Source of the DNA: Calliopum simillimum
Lineage: Eukaryota > Arthropoda > Insecta > Diptera > Lauxaniidae
NCBI GenBank assembly: GCA_951812925.1
Contig: OX638369.1
Span: forward strand, 23,589,329 to 23,653,328
DNA: 64,000 nt
Reading direction: 5' to 3'
Shown: piece by piece, positions 21,487 to 33,463 of the stretch
Layout: the number at the start of each line of letters is the position of its first letter
Numbering within the stretch: the stretch's first letter is position 1
The notes under the pieces: generated by a model
What the model was told of the DNA's origin: nothing
The model's input: only the letters and a program-made list of their open reading frames with translations
Database searches by the model: none
Made by a program: the position numbers and the translations under genes

Positions 21487-21740
21487 GTCATGCATGTAGC
21501 TTATAGAGCCTCTTTTCGTATAGCACGCTGCAGAAAAAAACTTCCGCCTTGGTGGAATAAAGACCTGAGTGACATAAGAAATTCCACAAGCAGATATTCA
21601 ACCCAACAGAGATTACATAAAAAGGTACAAAAAAGTGAATAGGCAGACTTAGAAGAAGTCCTGGGGAACTCTTTGCTAATCCATAGACAAAATCAAGAAT
21701 TCTATCTTAAGAACTCTCTTGTATTCTTAAGTGGCACCAA
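21487..21740 (+). pseudogene. LINE ORF2 fragment (endonuclease-RT linker, I/Jockey/R1-like)
   Basis: The plus-strand frame beginning GTC at 21487 reads AYRASFRIARCRKKLPPWWN, then KDLSDIRNSTSRYS and QQRLHKKVQ before a TAG at 21640. The CRKKLPPWWNKDLSDIR pattern is the tryptophan-rich linker found between the endonuclease and reverse transcriptase in I/Jockey/R1-group LINEs (family knowledge). Beyond the stop the same frame continues ADLEEVL...NQEFYLKNSLVFL without recognisable RT motifs. It lies about 200 bases after a different LINE fragment in the same orientation but belongs to another family. Confidence 0.65.
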
Positions 21741-23035
21741 AACGAAGTTATAAAAAAAAATTAAACTAGAAACGTCTAAAATCAGCGTAAATCCAAATTT
21801 CCAAAAATCTTTAAATTGAATTATCTCCAAACTAGAAAATTGGATTCACATAAGTCATCATTAGTATTGTAATGGCCATATCATTTTCAAACTTTATGGA
21901 ATTTTAACATATTTGACTTCAAAAGTTAAAGAACATTCACATTATGAGATTACATTTGCTTCACCTAATATTAACTTTTATTTTAAACCAGAACTTATGC
22001 AAAAAAAAATCCAAGACTTAGCCAATTGCTTAACTCTATTCTCCCATACGCATAACACTAAGTGGTCCAAAGTGTATTGATATTTGGATTCGAAAAAAAA
22101 GAGAAGTCCCGTTTGACATTATTTGCATTGTATTGCTACGACTGAAAGTTGTAATAAAAAGCATGAAAAGAATCAAACTAAAATCAATTGAAACTTAAAA
22201 CTGAGGTAAATGGCACCAAAAACACACAACAGAAATAAAGTCAAATTTCCATGAAAACGTGGAAAGAATCAGTTAAAGCTTAACAAAAAACAACTACTGC
22301 AAAAAAATGTTAATCGGACAAAAAGAAATTACAAGCTTAACACCCCCAGTAAAAGAGTATTGAGAATATACGCTAAGTAGTAGTAGAGTAGTGACGATAG
22401 TGGATGTTGCAAATGAAGCACTCGTCAATAGTACTACATACAAATACTCCTATTTGATTTGGCAGACAGACGGATACACTTTATTGGCGCAAGGTTATTA
22501 CACAACGTCAGACGGTGTAGAAAAAAAAGACGAAAAGAATGAAGAATACTCACCCATATAATAAAGAAGAAACAGTCTGTAAGAAAATGCGAAAATAAAA
22601 TAATATTCAATGGTTGGCAGAAAAGCTGCTCAAGATAACAAAAAATTAAAACGAAAATCGATTGGCTTTATTTCAAATGCTTTAGGGAATGGGATAAGGG
22701 AGTAGGTACTTATTTGCTTGTGCAAAATTATTTTCAATATGCAACTGATAGCACCCCGACTGACTGTTTGATTGAACTTCAATTGAAGGAAGGTATTATT
22801 TGTTTTTATTTTTACGCCATTTGAATACGGAAGTTCATAAAAGCAAACCTGTGTTGAATTAAATACATTCATAGAGAAGTAAAAATTTCTTAACTGAGCC
22901 ACCTAAAATTCAATATCTTGCAATTTTAATATTTTTTTTTTTTTGGTAATTCTCGAACTTATTCAGAAAATTTTTTTGATTTTTAAAGACAAGTAGGTAC
23001 AATTAGATTCTGGCTATATTTATGAGTCTTGCACG
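21741..23035. other. Ordinary AT-rich spacer
   Basis: No supported gene or element. Confidence 0.5.
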
Positions 23036-23039
23036 AATT

Positions 23040-23460
23040 CAAAATTTTACAAAACCTTTACCAATCGATAGGGACTTTCGCCTTGAACAACATATCAATT
23101 ATATCAATACCAATTTTTCCAAGAAATTATGTTAATTGGGGTTTTTCTCGTTAAGTATCAGGTAAAAAATTTTATTGTTTCCAATTTTAATTATATTTGA
23201 TTGCGTTGTACCTATATTTGTCCTCGATTCAGATACAAAATATTTCTATAGTTTAAAGTCTGGTTTGCGAGCTAGATGGCTATATAAATTTAACTAATCA
23301 GCAGGTTTGCTTTACTTCAAACCCGTTTAGCCAGTTTTAAGGAGCCTAACAATTTCAAGGTACAGAAAAACTATACCAATCGATAGAGACTTTTCCCCTG
23401 AACACCATATGAAAAAAAGTCCTCCCAATTTTTCCGGGAAATAATGTAAAAAATGCTATA
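23040..23460. repeat. Local duplication with about 318-bp offset
   Basis: ACCAATCGATAGGGACTTT, CCTTGAACA, CATAT and CCAATTTTTCC...GAAAT(T/A)ATGT at 23061-23130 recur at about 23377-23450. Drift is moderate. Non-coding. Confidence 0.6.
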
Positions 23461-23917
23461 ATAAGTATAATTATATAAAAGAATATAAATTCAAAGCTAA
23501 ACTGTTTTACCTCTTGAAATTTATAGTAGGCTTGATTTTGTATATTTTCTGAAGATTTACATACTTTCATATAAGCTTTTTTAATATAAAAAGGAAATCC
23601 GGATCATCACAAAAAATACCTTAATTTTACTCTCCTAAGCTACAAACTTTACACTCTGTGGATCACAACTTAAAAGTTTTACGGAATCGCAACGGCTCAA
23701 TAATTTAAGTGTTTATTAAAAGGTTTTCTCAAGGTTCTGTGCAATTATCAGCTCGAACCCGCAATAAAATACCTCAAAAACTAGCCATACATCAATTTTT
23801 AACGTAACATAAGTATTAATTTTTTGAGAAAATCCGTCATTTTGGATCCGCTATTTTGATTTTTAAATTATTATGAGTGTTACCTTTGGCCTAAGCAATA
23901 ACACAGTCCTGCGATGA

Positions 23918-24436
23918 AAAAAAGTATGAGATCAGAGTAGGTGATTTATGTAGATTTTTTCTCGCTAAATCTGAATATGACCTCCGATTTGCTCCATCAC
24001 GTCTGAGGTCCAAGTTATCCTTAATAAATTGAATAGCCCTTGGATTCTTCTTTAAAGCGTACATTTAATTTTTCCAATTGGACTATTAGTTTCCGAGATA
24101 TCATCCATTGAAGTAAAGGTATACAAACTGATAATAGTCCATTACAGGGATTAGCAATACCTTTTTTTCAATCGATGATATCTCGGAAACTTATGATTCA
24201 ATTGATAAGGTTAAGAATGCACTTTAAAGAAAAAGCTCTGAGCTATTTTATGCTGCTGTCAAAAGTGAACTAGACTAATTTGAGGATGTACGCCATATGT
24301 CTGAAAATAGCGTTTCTTGAACTTTAAATCAAGGATAACTCAAATCTCAGATGTGATGGCGCAAAACGGAGGTCATATTCGGATTCAGCAAACAAAAAAC
24401 TATAAAAACCACTTACTCTCATTTCATACTTTTTTA
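23918..24436. repeat. Palindromic repeat, arms about 110 bp
   Basis: The left arm (23918-24033) runs AAAGTATGAGAT, AATCTGAATATGACCTCCG, TTTGCTCCATCAC, AAGTTATCCTT. Its inverted copy occupies 24330-24436. An inner pair, CCGAGATATCATC (about 24094) and GATGATATCTCGG (about 24174), sits closer to the centre. The piece GTACGCCAT...AAATAGCGTTTCTTGAA near 24288 is shared with 19450-19500, so the palindrome belongs to the same composite repeat family. Confidence 0.7.
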
Positions 24437-25110
24437 ACTTTTTCAAAAATGCAGGATTGTGTGGTTAAATACACTTCACTGCAGCATTTTGAAAATATTA
24501 CATGTATAGAAGGTACCACGCCTTATTATCAGAACTCACTTAGTTTTTGCTCAGAGCTTGCGCTAACTATCAATAGTTTTTGTGTGAAATTTTGATCTAT
24601 TACCTCAAATAACGCTTTCACTATGTCATTACGCAAATTTTGCTTGTATGTGAGGTACCACGCCTTCTTGTCCGAATTCGCCTAGTTTTTTCCCAAAGCT
24701 CCTACTAGTTATTCCTGGAATCTGTGTGAAATTTGCTATCATTTCTTTAAAAAGTACTTTCACTACAGTATTTTGCAAACTTTGAATCAAACGAGTTTCT
24801 GATCAGAGCTTAAATTTTGCATCTTTAGTATCTGGGTTGGATTGTCTCAGAAAAGCATTCAGGCTCCTAATATTGCAAGGTAGGCGTATCCGTTGACCGT
24901 TGACTACTACCTAACTTTGATAACGGAGCCAGTGCGCTAAGTTTCATCGAATTATATTGTTTTGCTTTACAGCCAGCCAGACAAACAGACAGACGGACAT
25001 GACTATGTCGACTCAGGAGGTGACTTTTATCAGAAAATTATATAATTCCACGCCCTCTTTTCTACGTTACAAACGAAAGGACAAAGTGAATAAAACCTGA
25101 GTATTGCGCT
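24437..25110 (+). repeat. Composite dispersed repeat, copy 2
   Basis: Units starting GGTACCACGCC(T) at about 24511 and 24654 match the 132-bp units of copy 1. The ending (CAGC)n, CAGACAGACGGACATGACTA, TCGACTCAGGAGGTGAC and GGACAAAGTGAATA (24970-25095) parallels 20060-20210. Non-coding. Confidence 0.7.
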
Positions 25111-27485
25111 AAATGAAGAATCAGTTCAAGATTTGGAGTCAACGACCCCCTATTTTTCCGTCAAAAATAACCAGAAAAGACTAATGACCGGCCGTGCGGC
25201 TTGTCAAATGGTAATGTTTGGAAATTTTTTCCTATTTCTTCCAGTTTTTAATTTGTAATGTGGTTCTCTTGTCTTTGAATAATTTTTTGAGAGCCCGAGA
25301 AAATGCTTGGGTTTCAATTTATTTCTTAAAAATTGTGTTTTTGTATATAAAATTAAATATTTTGCTTTCGAAAAAAGTACCAGCTCAGTTCCAGATCTAT
25401 AATAAATATTTGTAAATAAAAAATTTTTCGAATATTTCATAACAGTTTTTCCAAAAAATTAGTTTTATACAATGTCATCGATTTTTAGGTGGGTTAGTTG
25501 AGAAATTTTTACCCATATACTTAATGCCTATGTATGTAGACATGCATGTTTAATAAAAGTGAGTTTTAAGATGATTTTAATACGGCAGATGTTATTGGGA
25601 TTTATGCACAAACATAAAAAGATGAAATACAAAATTTCATGCAAGTTATATACGAAACAAAATGTAATTTTATTCATAAGAGTCATTGGATTCCAAAATA
25701 ATTTAATAGCAATTACCTTGAGTAAATTTGCTCTCGCATGTTGAAATTATTTCCGTAATAAATTTGTATATTTAATCCTTTTTTTCCCCAATTTTTTTAT
25801 ATTTAATTTTCGTTTTTTTTGCTTTTACTCCCATTTGGACATTCCAAGTGATGAAGCAATCAATGAGGCCTAAATAAACCCAAAAAATATATAATTTTTT
25901 TAAAGGAAAAAAATATGGGAAGGAAATAGAAATAAAAATGTAAAAAACATAAAAGAAATTTGCAACAAAATATTTACACATGACAGAAACTTAATTCATT
26001 TTTGAAACATATTTATGACACAATTCGCAAGACTTATGGACGGTTAAAAGAAGTCAACCCCTTTCATTATGCCCATGTTGGAATAGTATTAATACATTTT
26101 TTGAATATAGGGTATAAGTAAAAAACGTAGCAGAAGTTTAAAGATTGCTACTATGAACATGCACAAGACATCCTGAAAAATAGTGTACTTATTTTGATTT
26201 CACAATTTATGCTGAACTGAAGTATTGAATCCAAAAAAATGCAAAATCATTTTAGCAAGAGAGAGAGAGAATAAACCAAAAAACCCACAAGAAGAAAGTG
26301 AAAAACTACTTGTCACTCAAGTACTGCACACTTAACTATAGTATATGAATAAATTGAACTGAAGCAAATCAAACAAGACAGGTCTGCTGCAGTATCCAAG
26401 TACTGTCAAGACATTTGCACGTGACATTTAACTGCAGTATTTGATAAATAAGATCCAACAAGACGCCTGATACTATGAATTGAAAAATGAAACAAATTTT
26501 TAAACCAAAATCCAGAAGTTTGAATGTATTACTATTGCTTTCACTTTAAAATCTATTTTTTATGTCTCGAATACCTATACCATCTCCATGAAATTGTTTA
26601 GTAAAATCTACTTCTTTGTAAAAGAAATCTGTAGCAAGAAAATTCAAGTATTTTTAAATGAAATTTGGTGATTGACCTGAGAAACTCGTCAGTCATTTAA
26701 GTCATTTAGCTTAAAGAAAATTCGATGTAGTTATTAAGTACTAGAGAATCATCAAAAGCTGACCACACTTTTAATCAATTTCCTACTGGTATCATCCATA
26801 AAAAATAACCTTGAAATTAAACCATTATAGCGGATGTTAAAATGATAACAGCAGGCAAAAAAAATATATGTATATGAAGAAAAAAATCAGCCCTCAGAAT
26901 GCCATACAAAAAAAAATAGAAAAATAAACTTCTTTATAACGTTTAATAACCCAAGTCGAAATGGTATATTGTCATGGCGACAAGATCCCTTAAGAAATAA
27001 ATTAATATCTTTTTCCTTTACTTCCTTTTTTTTTTTGCAAAGCACTCAAGCAGGAAGTAAAAAGAATAGAGATAGAAAAAAAAACATACACACAAAGACA
27101 TTAGAACAGGCTGGTCCAGCATTTATATGTAGGTGTGGCTGGCTGCCCATGCGTGTGTCGATGTGAGGGAGGGAGCAACGTATGTATAACGGTAAATATG
27201 ACAAACCAAATAGACCAAGCGACATAAAAAAGCTGTTGAGTTGTTAAAATCTAAGTGGAGCTGTAAAAATTTCGTAGCCAAAAACAACAACAATAACAGC
27301 GCAAAGTGTATATAGGATAACGTAAAATAAATAAAGATGAAAAGCAACAATGCCCTCAATATCTCTATACGACACATTTGCAATTTTTATGCATATGTCG
27401 GAATGTATGTTTGTATTTGGGGCATTCTTCCAAAAGTCAACTTCAAAGTGCATTTTTTTTTTAGAAAATATCACAACTTCCTTGG
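25111..27485. other. Ordinary AT-rich spacer
   Basis: No gene or element supported. A GA run lies at 26260-26270. The open frames on both strands at 27123-27603 overlap each other and lack any domain signature. Confidence 0.5.
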
Positions 27486-27489
27486 AAGA

Positions 27490-29005
27490 CTCAAATTATT
27501 TTTGCCGAAAATTGCATATCTTATTTTCTCTAAAGGATATGGATATATGAAGAAAAATATATTTCAACCCTACCCCTGCACCCCTCCTCCAAAAATAGAC
27601 TGAAAACTATATCGGGAAGAACCGAACAAATGGGCCGAAAATATTCATTTGAGAGTTTTTCATACATAAAAAAACAGGATATTTGGCAGGATAGCTCTTT
27701 TTTATTGAAACACAATCAAAGGGTTCAACCGCCCTCTTACCTAACTCTTCAAAGGAGACAAAAAAATATGAACATCGAAAAAAACAGGGAAAAATTCCAA
27801 AAATTATCATTTGACGAAGTTTTTCATATAAAAAAACAGGTTTTTTGCCAGGAAATTTTTTTATAGCTTACAATCAAATGCTTCAACGTCCCCTCAAAAA
27901 AATACATCACAAAACACAGGAAAAATGTACCAAGAATTATAATTTGACAGGTTTTCATACATCAAAAAAAAAAAAAGGATATTTGGCAGTATATTTCTTT
28001 TTAAAGAATATTAATCATATGGTTCAACCGCCCACTCCCTACTTTCCAAAAAATATAGAAAAATATGTAACTCGAGAAACACAGGGAAAATTTTGCAAAT
28101 TTTTCATGAATTATTCTGCTTACATTGAAAAGAACATGATTTTTTAATGGGCAGGTTTTTATGGTTTACGCTTTAAATTCCCTCCTCTCACCAAAAAAAT
28201 ATAAAAAACTACATCACGATATACTGGAAAAAATGTACCGAAAATTACATTTTGACAGGTTTCATAAAAAAACAGGTTTCCAAAAAAGAAAAAAAAACGA
28301 AAAAAATACATCACGATGCAATGGAAAAATATACTAAAAGTTATTATTTGACAGGTTTTCTTACATAAGAAAACAGGATGTTTAATTGGATAGTTTTTTG
28401 ATAGTAAAACAATCAAGTGCAAGGGGGTGGTACCCTCTGTAACTCTCCAAAAAAGAAAAATATTGACATTGAGAAAAACAGGAAAATTACCGAAAATTAT
28501 CATATGAATATTTTTTTATATACATATATAAAAAAACATGATTTTTGACAGGAAATTTTTCATAATCCAGCGCCTCAAAATGCCTTCTTTCTCCTTTTCA
28601 AAAAAGACAAAAAAATACATGAAAATACATAGAAAAAATTTACCAAAAGTAATAACTTGACATGTTTTCATGTATAATAAAACAGGAGTTTTGACAGGAA
28701 AGTTTTTTTGTAGTATCTATAACAACCAAGTGCTCCTCCTTCCTACTCTCTAAGTAAGACTGAAATACATTTAAGTGCATCAGAAAAAACTGAAAGAATT
28801 CAAAAAAAATTATCATTTGGCAGGTTTTCTACATAAAACAAAACAGGATTTTTGACAGGAAAAATATTTTATAGAACCCATAACAATCAAGTGGCTAAGC
28901 TCCTCCTCCCCACTTTCCGAAAAAGACTGAAATATATGTATATCGGGAAAAACTGGAAGAATTCAACAAAAATTATCAATTAACATAAAAAAGCAGGACT
29001 ATCGT
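27490..29005. repeat. Degenerate satellite, period about 150 bp
   Basis: The block CATACATAAAAAAACAGGAT followed by TTTGGCAGG or TTTGACAGG recurs at about 27658, 27822, 27954, 28125, 28262, 28362, 28517, 28667, 28830 and 28983. Spacing is 100-171 bases, mostly 150-165. Between these, ACAATCAAGTG...CTCC(T)CC, then AAAA(A)GACAAAAAAATA, then GAAAAAACAGG(G)AAAA...CAAAAATTATCATTTGACAGG form the rest of the unit. This explains the cluster of short open frames on both strands, which are not genes. Confidence 0.8.
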
Positions 29006-30872
29006 ATCAAAAAAAAGAATTGATGGCCTCGTTATTCATAAAACCAACGGTTGCAGAAACATTTTATTTCAAATACATCATCAGAGAAGCAAAGATTTCT
29101 CCATGTCACTACCAACCTAATCTTGGGTGGGAGGCTTTGAAAGATATTTCAGTATCATTTCTTCATGCTTACCGGAAAATTAAACTGAAATTTTAAGTAT
29201 TCATATTTTGTTATCATAGCACAAACACGCGGGCTGATGGCTGATACAAGAAAGAATGCCCCATAAAAATATATATCGGAAAAAAGAACCCAAACTCTTG
29301 ACGCAAAATACAGCACAACAAAGATTTTGAGTGCGGTTTATTTTTACTCCCTTGGTAGTAACATTCAGACATAAAACTAGTGATAGTGTGAAGTTTTATA
29401 ACTGAAATGTCGTCGACAATGACAACAACACCAAGAACTTCTTTGTTGCAATTTCGTGTTGTATTTGAAGATACAACACATACACTCATATGAGTTGGGG
29501 GTAAGTTTCTAGTGGTGGTGTGACGGAGCGGAGTAAGCGCTTGATAGCTGTTAAAGACACTTCAGACACAAGTGAACACATGTCGCAGCAACGCCATTAA
29601 ATTTAGTTATGATTATTATGTAATCTTACAATATGCGCGACGCGCTCTTAATATCCTTTTTCTTTTTTTCTTCGCTCTCTTTCCATTGCTACTTGCTAAC
29701 CGTTGTTCCTCTTTGCTTGCTTGCTTGTTTATCCTTTCAAGTACACTTTGTCATCTTACTCCCTTTTTACACACTTTAAACGCTAGAGACAGCATGGTTG
29801 GGGGAAGTTTTATTTTTTGCACATATGGTGCTGTAGAACCCTTAAAGGGTTTTGGCAAAAAGGGTGTCCTTTTTGTGTTGATAACGCAGTAAACATGTAT
29901 AATAATGTGGATGTGAGTGTAGTGTTTTTTTTTTCGTATATTATAGAAGATAACAATTTAAAAAAATAAACAAAATTTCTAAGAAAATAGGAAGCATAAA
30001 GCTGCCATAAGCTTATTCGCCTAAGTGCTTTGATACTAGTGCGTTGAAGGTCATTGCTTAAGTTAAATGAAACCTTTAATTTCCATTTTCCCTTCCTTTG
30101 ATGTCAAAAATTTTTTTTGGAATTTTGTACTTTCGCGTACCTGAGATGAAATTATATAGAAATTGGCAACAAAATAAGAACAGGTGAAGTTGAAAGATAA
30201 AATAAAAATAAATCTTTATCATTGGCAGATATTTCTGAAATTTAAATTATTTCCTTATTACGTAAGTTATGTAAATAAAATAATAATGTTGGAAAAGTTT
30301 GGGTCTGTCATGTCTTCCAATGCCTAGAATGGAATTTAAAGAAATTCAAAAACTGTATTACTTGATAAATTTTCTACTAACGGAGAAGGTTTGGGCATCC
30401 GTAGTTCTTTCTAGAAATCAGTCAGCACTAAAAATGATGTCATATCTTGATTTCTACAGTTATTACCTTTAGTATTGGATCAATTAATATAAAAGCTGGC
30501 TTTTTGGAATTTAAAGACTAAGAACTGGAGTTAAAAATCTTCACGAAATAAGAAAAATTTAAATAGCTTAATCAATATCCGCCAATTTTCCGCCAAACTT
30601 TCATGATATCCTTCTTATGGATGTCATCAATGGTCAAGTTCTAGCAGTTTAGCTGCAAATTGATAAATTTCCGCGGCTTTGTTCTTTTTCAGAGTCTACA
30701 TTGCTTTTAGTTGTTCAAAACTTGAAGGTTGTTGTGATTCATGGCAACAGCATATCCCTTAAGTCTATTAATCGTGGAGTTTAACGGGCTTTCAACAAAA
30801 AACTGGAAAGCCTCACTTTCAGAAAATGTCATCTGAGAATAGCTGGGAGATTATGAAAATACTGAACAAATG
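29006..30872. other. Ordinary spacer
   Basis: No supported gene. A GCTTGC repeat lies near 29716 and a T-rich run near 29924-29932. Confidence 0.5.
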
Positions 30873-32138
30873 ATTAAATGAATAAATGAATAAATGAATA
30901 AATGAATAAATGAATAAACGAATAAATAAATAAATGAATAAATGAATAAATGAATAAATGAATAAATGAATAAATGAATAAATGAATAAATGAATAAATG
31001 AATAAATGAATAAATGAATAAATGAATAAATGAATAAATGAATAAATGAATAAATGAATAAATGAATAAATGAATAAATGAATAAATGAATAAATGAATA
31101 AATGAATAAATGAATAAATGAATAAATGAATAAATGAATAAATGAATAAATGAATAAATGAATAAATGAATAAATGAATAAATGAATAAATGAATAAATG
31201 AATAAATGAATAAATGAATAAATGAATAAATGAATAAATGAATAAATGAATAAATGAATAAATGAATAAATAAATAAATGAATAAATGAATAAATGAATA
31301 AATGAATAAATGAATAAATGAATAAATGAATAAATGAATAAATGAATAAATGAATAAATGAATAAATGAATAAATGAATAAATGAATAAATGAATAAATG
31401 AATAAATGAATAAATGAATAAATGAATAAATGAATAAATGAATAAATGAATAAATGAATAAATGAATAAATGAATAAATGAATAAATGAATAAATGAATA
31501 AATGAATAAATGAATAAATGAATAAATGAATAAATGAATAAATGAATAAATGAATAAATGAATAAATGAATAAATGAATAAATGAATAAATGAATAAATG
31601 AATAAATGAATAAATGAATAAATGAATAAATGAATAAATGAATAAATGAATAAATGAATAAATGAATAAATGAATAAATGAATAAATGAATAAATGAATA
31701 AATGAATAAATGAATAAATGAATAAATGAATAAATGAATAAATGAATAAATGAATAAATGAATAAATGAATAAATGAATAAATGAATAAATGAATAAATG
31801 AATAAATGAATAAATGAATAAATGAATAAATGAATAAATGAATAAATGAATAAATGAATAAATGAATAAATGAATAAATGAATAAATGAATAAATGAATA
31901 AATGAATAAATGAATAAATGAATAAATGAATAAATGAATAAATGAATAAATGAATAAATGAATAAATGAATAAATGAATAAATGAATAAATGAATAAATG
32001 AATAAATGAATAAATGAATAAATGAATAAATGAATGAATGAATAAATGAATAAATGAAAAAAGGAATAAAAGAATAAATGAATAAATCAATAAATGAATA
32101 AGTGAATAAATGAATAAATGACTAAATGAATAAGCGAA
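30873..32138. repeat. 8-bp tandem array (AATAAATG)n, about 1.2 kb
   Basis: The octamer AATAAATG repeats from about 30873 to 32060, almost perfectly between 30935 and 32034; the main variant is AATAAATAAATAAATG near 31269. Units become degenerate at both edges (30873-30930 and 32035-32138), as slippage and unequal exchange would produce. Because 8 bases repeat in frame every 24, the minus strand stays open for 423 codons as an eight-residue repeat; this is a by-product of the array, not a protein gene. Confidence 0.97.
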
Positions 32139-33449
32139 AAAGTGGAGAAATTAATCATTGCTACAGTTTGCACCAGATACCTTGATATTTCTACACTGGG
32201 TAACCCCTTCTCCATTGCAACTGCCTCAGAGTTATATTATGAAACGATACTCAGGTGGATGTCCATATTGGTCTCGTAAGAAATAATTGTTTGAAGTAAA
32301 AATTACACAAATCATCTCCACCAAATACTGAATTTGAATAATGCATTCTGTAAGCAATCAGATTTTTTCGGAAAAACTTAAATGCCGACCACTACATTAA
32401 ATCAATTGAATTTAATTTGCAAAACGAAAGCAGTATTAGCTTTATAAGGAAAAGAGATTTCACTTAGCAATGCAGACCTTACGCATTTAGAATTATCCAT
32501 TCAATATGAACACTAACCCATTTAAGTTCTAATTACTTCCATATCAATGCACAACCCAAATACTCTACATAAGCTGGTCCAATTTTTACGATGATGACAA
32601 TAAAAACCAAAGTAAAAACAAAAAATCCGTTGACAAACATGAAGACAAAACTGTGTAAGGACACAATTCAGTAAATGATGAGCAACGCATCCTTGCGCCG
32701 AACTAACTAACTATATTCGGCAATGAAAGAACAACAAAATGGACACTAAGAACTATGACGACGATGAGGATAACGACAAAGACGACGACAACGACAATGA
32801 CGACAAGAAATGCTTAAATCACTGCCAACAAAACTGGCGGCTGTCATCGTAATTCACCTAAAAATGTGCTACGTTTTTATTTCTTTTTACTCTCTGTATT
32901 TAGTTTTTGTTTCTTATTTTTGCCTTTGGTCCTGCTGCTGCTGCAGGTACGAGTATATATCATGCACATGCTCATTTAAAGTTGTTGTCGTCGTGTCCTT
33001 ACGATGACACTAAAAGCAAACAAACATACTGCCATATAAATAACACGATTGCAATGAGATGGGTGTGGGGTGAAGGGTGTTTTTTCAAAAAAACTCCATT
33101 TCGCCGTAAAGTAGACTACAATATTTTGTATTGTCATTTTTACTAATGAATTATTTGTATTTGTTTGTAGTTGTTGTTTTTTTTTTGTCATTGTTGTTGT
33201 TGGCAGGATATGCCATGAAAGTACAGACATTTATGTGTGTACGGCATAATGTCGTTTATCATGATAAAGGACGTAAGCAAGCAAGCACGCAACAAAAACA
33301 CAAAAAGCGCAAGTACATTGTTTTTTCTGTCATTTTTGTCTGAACTAGTTTTCAGGCCAAATTTTGCGGCGAATTCGACGTCAGCGTGATTTTTAAATTC
33401 AAAAGGGTTAAAACAAGGCGCTCTCAGTTTCGTTAGGTTTTTTTTTTGT
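32139..33449. other. Spacer with GAC/GAT triplets
   Basis: A GACGAC/GATGAG triplet stretch spans 32755-32808, a CTG run lies at about 32931-32945, and GTT-rich DNA occurs at 33165-33205. No supported gene. Confidence 0.5.
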
Positions 33450-33463
33450 AAAGAGCGCTCTTT
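33450..33463. promoter_or_regulatory. 14-bp perfect palindrome AAAGAGCGCTCTTT
   Basis: AAAGAGC/GCTCTTT is a perfect dyad in an otherwise T-rich stretch. A half-site-like GGCGCTCTC lies about 35 bases upstream and further CGCTCTC occurs near 33544. Such dyads can bind dimeric transcription factors, but I recognise no specific factor. Confidence 0.3.

Noticed and set aside
27490..29005. CRISPR-like regular repeat spacing
   Set aside because: Units are long, degenerate and lack unique equal-length spacers; the organism is a eukaryote. It is a satellite.
30819..32090. 423-codon minus-strand open frame with an eight-residue repeat (FIYSFIHL)
   Set aside because: It is created by the 8-bp tandem array reading through in frame; composition is dictated by the repeat and there is no gene context.
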